A stretch of 6,117 bases of DNA from CAZHJG01 sp964533425 (GTDB lineage Bacteria; Patescibacteriota; Saccharimonadia; Saccharimonadales; UBA4665), in the NCBI GenBank assembly GCA_964533425.1, contig CAZHJG010000043.1, forward strand, positions 1 to 6,117, given 5' to 3'. Positions 6,006 to 6,117 of this stretch are shown here, one piece after another. Position 1 is the stretch's first letter; every line of letters starts with the position of its first letter. The notes beneath the pieces are model-generated. The model was not told where the DNA came from. It made no database searches and saw nothing but the letters and a program-made list of their open reading frames with translations. A program made the position numbers and the translations under genes.

Positions 6006-6019
6006 GCTTTATTGTAGCA
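6006..6019 (-). promoter_or_regulatory. Extended -10 promoter for guaA, probably leaderless
   Basis: On the minus strand TGC-TACAAT occupies 6019-6011, followed by AAAGC and then the guaA ATG at 6005. TACAAT matches five of six bases of the TATAAT consensus and the TG at -15/-14 is the extended -10 element. With a usual 6-7 nt from box to transcription start, the RNA would begin at or next to the A of the ATG. I see no convincing -35 at 16-18 bp and no Shine-Dalgarno. That the transcript is leaderless is inferred from this spacing. Confidence 0.7.
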
Positions 6020-6061
6020 TGCGTCATTTTTGGTGGTATGGTCTACCGGGCTACATCCTCC

Positions 6062-6090
6062 TGTCATCCCGAGCCCCGCGAGGGACCTCG
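6062..6090. repeat. Short intergenic sequence resembling a common dispersed repeat
   Basis: TGTCATCCCGAGC followed by CCCGCGAGGGACCTCG resembles, from memory, a short intergenic repeat (TGTCATCCCGAGCGnAGCGAGGGA type) seen many times in the genomes of diverse bacteria. The distal half, CGAGG-GA-CCTCG (6079-6090), is a perfect 5-bp inverted repeat. Only one copy is in this window, so its repeat status here is not shown. It lies between the guaA promoter and the right edge. Confidence 0.4.
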
Positions 6091-6094
6091 TCCA

Positions 6095-6114
6095 CCCTAC
6101 CCCAGACCCCACCC
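6095..6114 (-). other. G-quadruplex motif upstream of guaA
   Basis: The minus strand has four consecutive G-runs of 3, 4, 4 and 3 bases with loops of 1 (T), 3 (TCT) and 2 (TA). On the plus strand these are C-runs at 6095-6097, 6100-6103, 6107-6110 and 6112-6114. This satisfies the standard G3+N1-7 pattern with short loops, which generally fold stably. It lies about 75-90 bp upstream of the inferred guaA transcription start on the non-template strand. Function is unknown. Confidence 0.65.
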
Positions 6115-6117
6115 TCT

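Noticed and set aside
6006..6117. Riboswitch or attenuator controlling guaA
   Set aside because: The promoter box is only 5 nt before the start codon, leaving no room for a leader RNA, and I saw no purine-riboswitch core sequence.

Overview
The window is a compact, single-strand block of central-metabolism genes. All six recognisable genes lie on the minus strand, so transcription runs from right to left: guaA, pyrB, a PfpI/DJ-1 family gene, pgl, gnd, and zwf, which runs off the left edge. No mobile element, CRISPR array, tRNA or rRNA is visible. Coding density is high. The non-coding stretches are 112 bp (1127-1238), 42 bp (2145-2186), 40 bp (2865-2904), 91 bp (3442-3532), 4 bp (4460-4463) and 112 bp (6006-6117).

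Organism: clearly bacterial, of moderate to slightly high GC. TGA, TAG and TAA all end plausible reading frames, so the standard bacterial code applies and UGA is not glycine here. Some genes have strong Shine-Dalgarno sites. Two others, guaA and pgl, carry a TGnTACAAT box only 5-6 nt before the ATG and look leaderless. From the terse layout, the mixed start signals and the general look of the proteins I lean toward a Candidate Phyla Radiation member such as Saccharibacteria. This is an inference from memory at about 50% confidence and needs a homology search.

Layout. 4464-6005 and 3533-4459: guaA (GMP synthase) and pyrB (aspartate carbamoyltransferase) form a tightly coupled nucleotide pair, with pyrB's ribosome site inside the last codons of guaA. 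3442-3532: an AT-rich gap with a perfect 17-bp palindrome overlapping a candidate promoter. 2905-3441: a PfpI/DJ-1 family protein. 2187-2864, 1239-2144 and 1-1126: pgl, a short-form gnd and zwf together encode the whole oxidative branch of the pentose phosphate pathway (glucose-6-phosphate to ribulose-5-phosphate, yielding two reduced nicotinamide cofactors and CO2). 1127-1238: heptamer-repeat clusters in inverted orientation between gnd and zwf. 6006-6117: the guaA promoter, a short dispersed-repeat-like sequence and a G-quadruplex motif.

How the genes fit together: the oxidative pentose pathway supplies NADPH and ribulose-5-phosphate, a precursor of PRPP. PRPP-dependent nucleotide synthesis is the process guaA and pyrB serve. 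The PfpI/DJ-1 protein is often linked to carbonyl or oxidative stress, which would fit beside NADPH-producing enzymes. I did not find a clearly novel multi-gene system. The items most worth a second look are the near-identical leaderless start signatures, the inverted heptamer-repeat element, the palindrome at the pfpI promoter, the G-quadruplex motif upstream of guaA, and the loss of a normally conserved lysine in the N-terminal motif of the zwf product.
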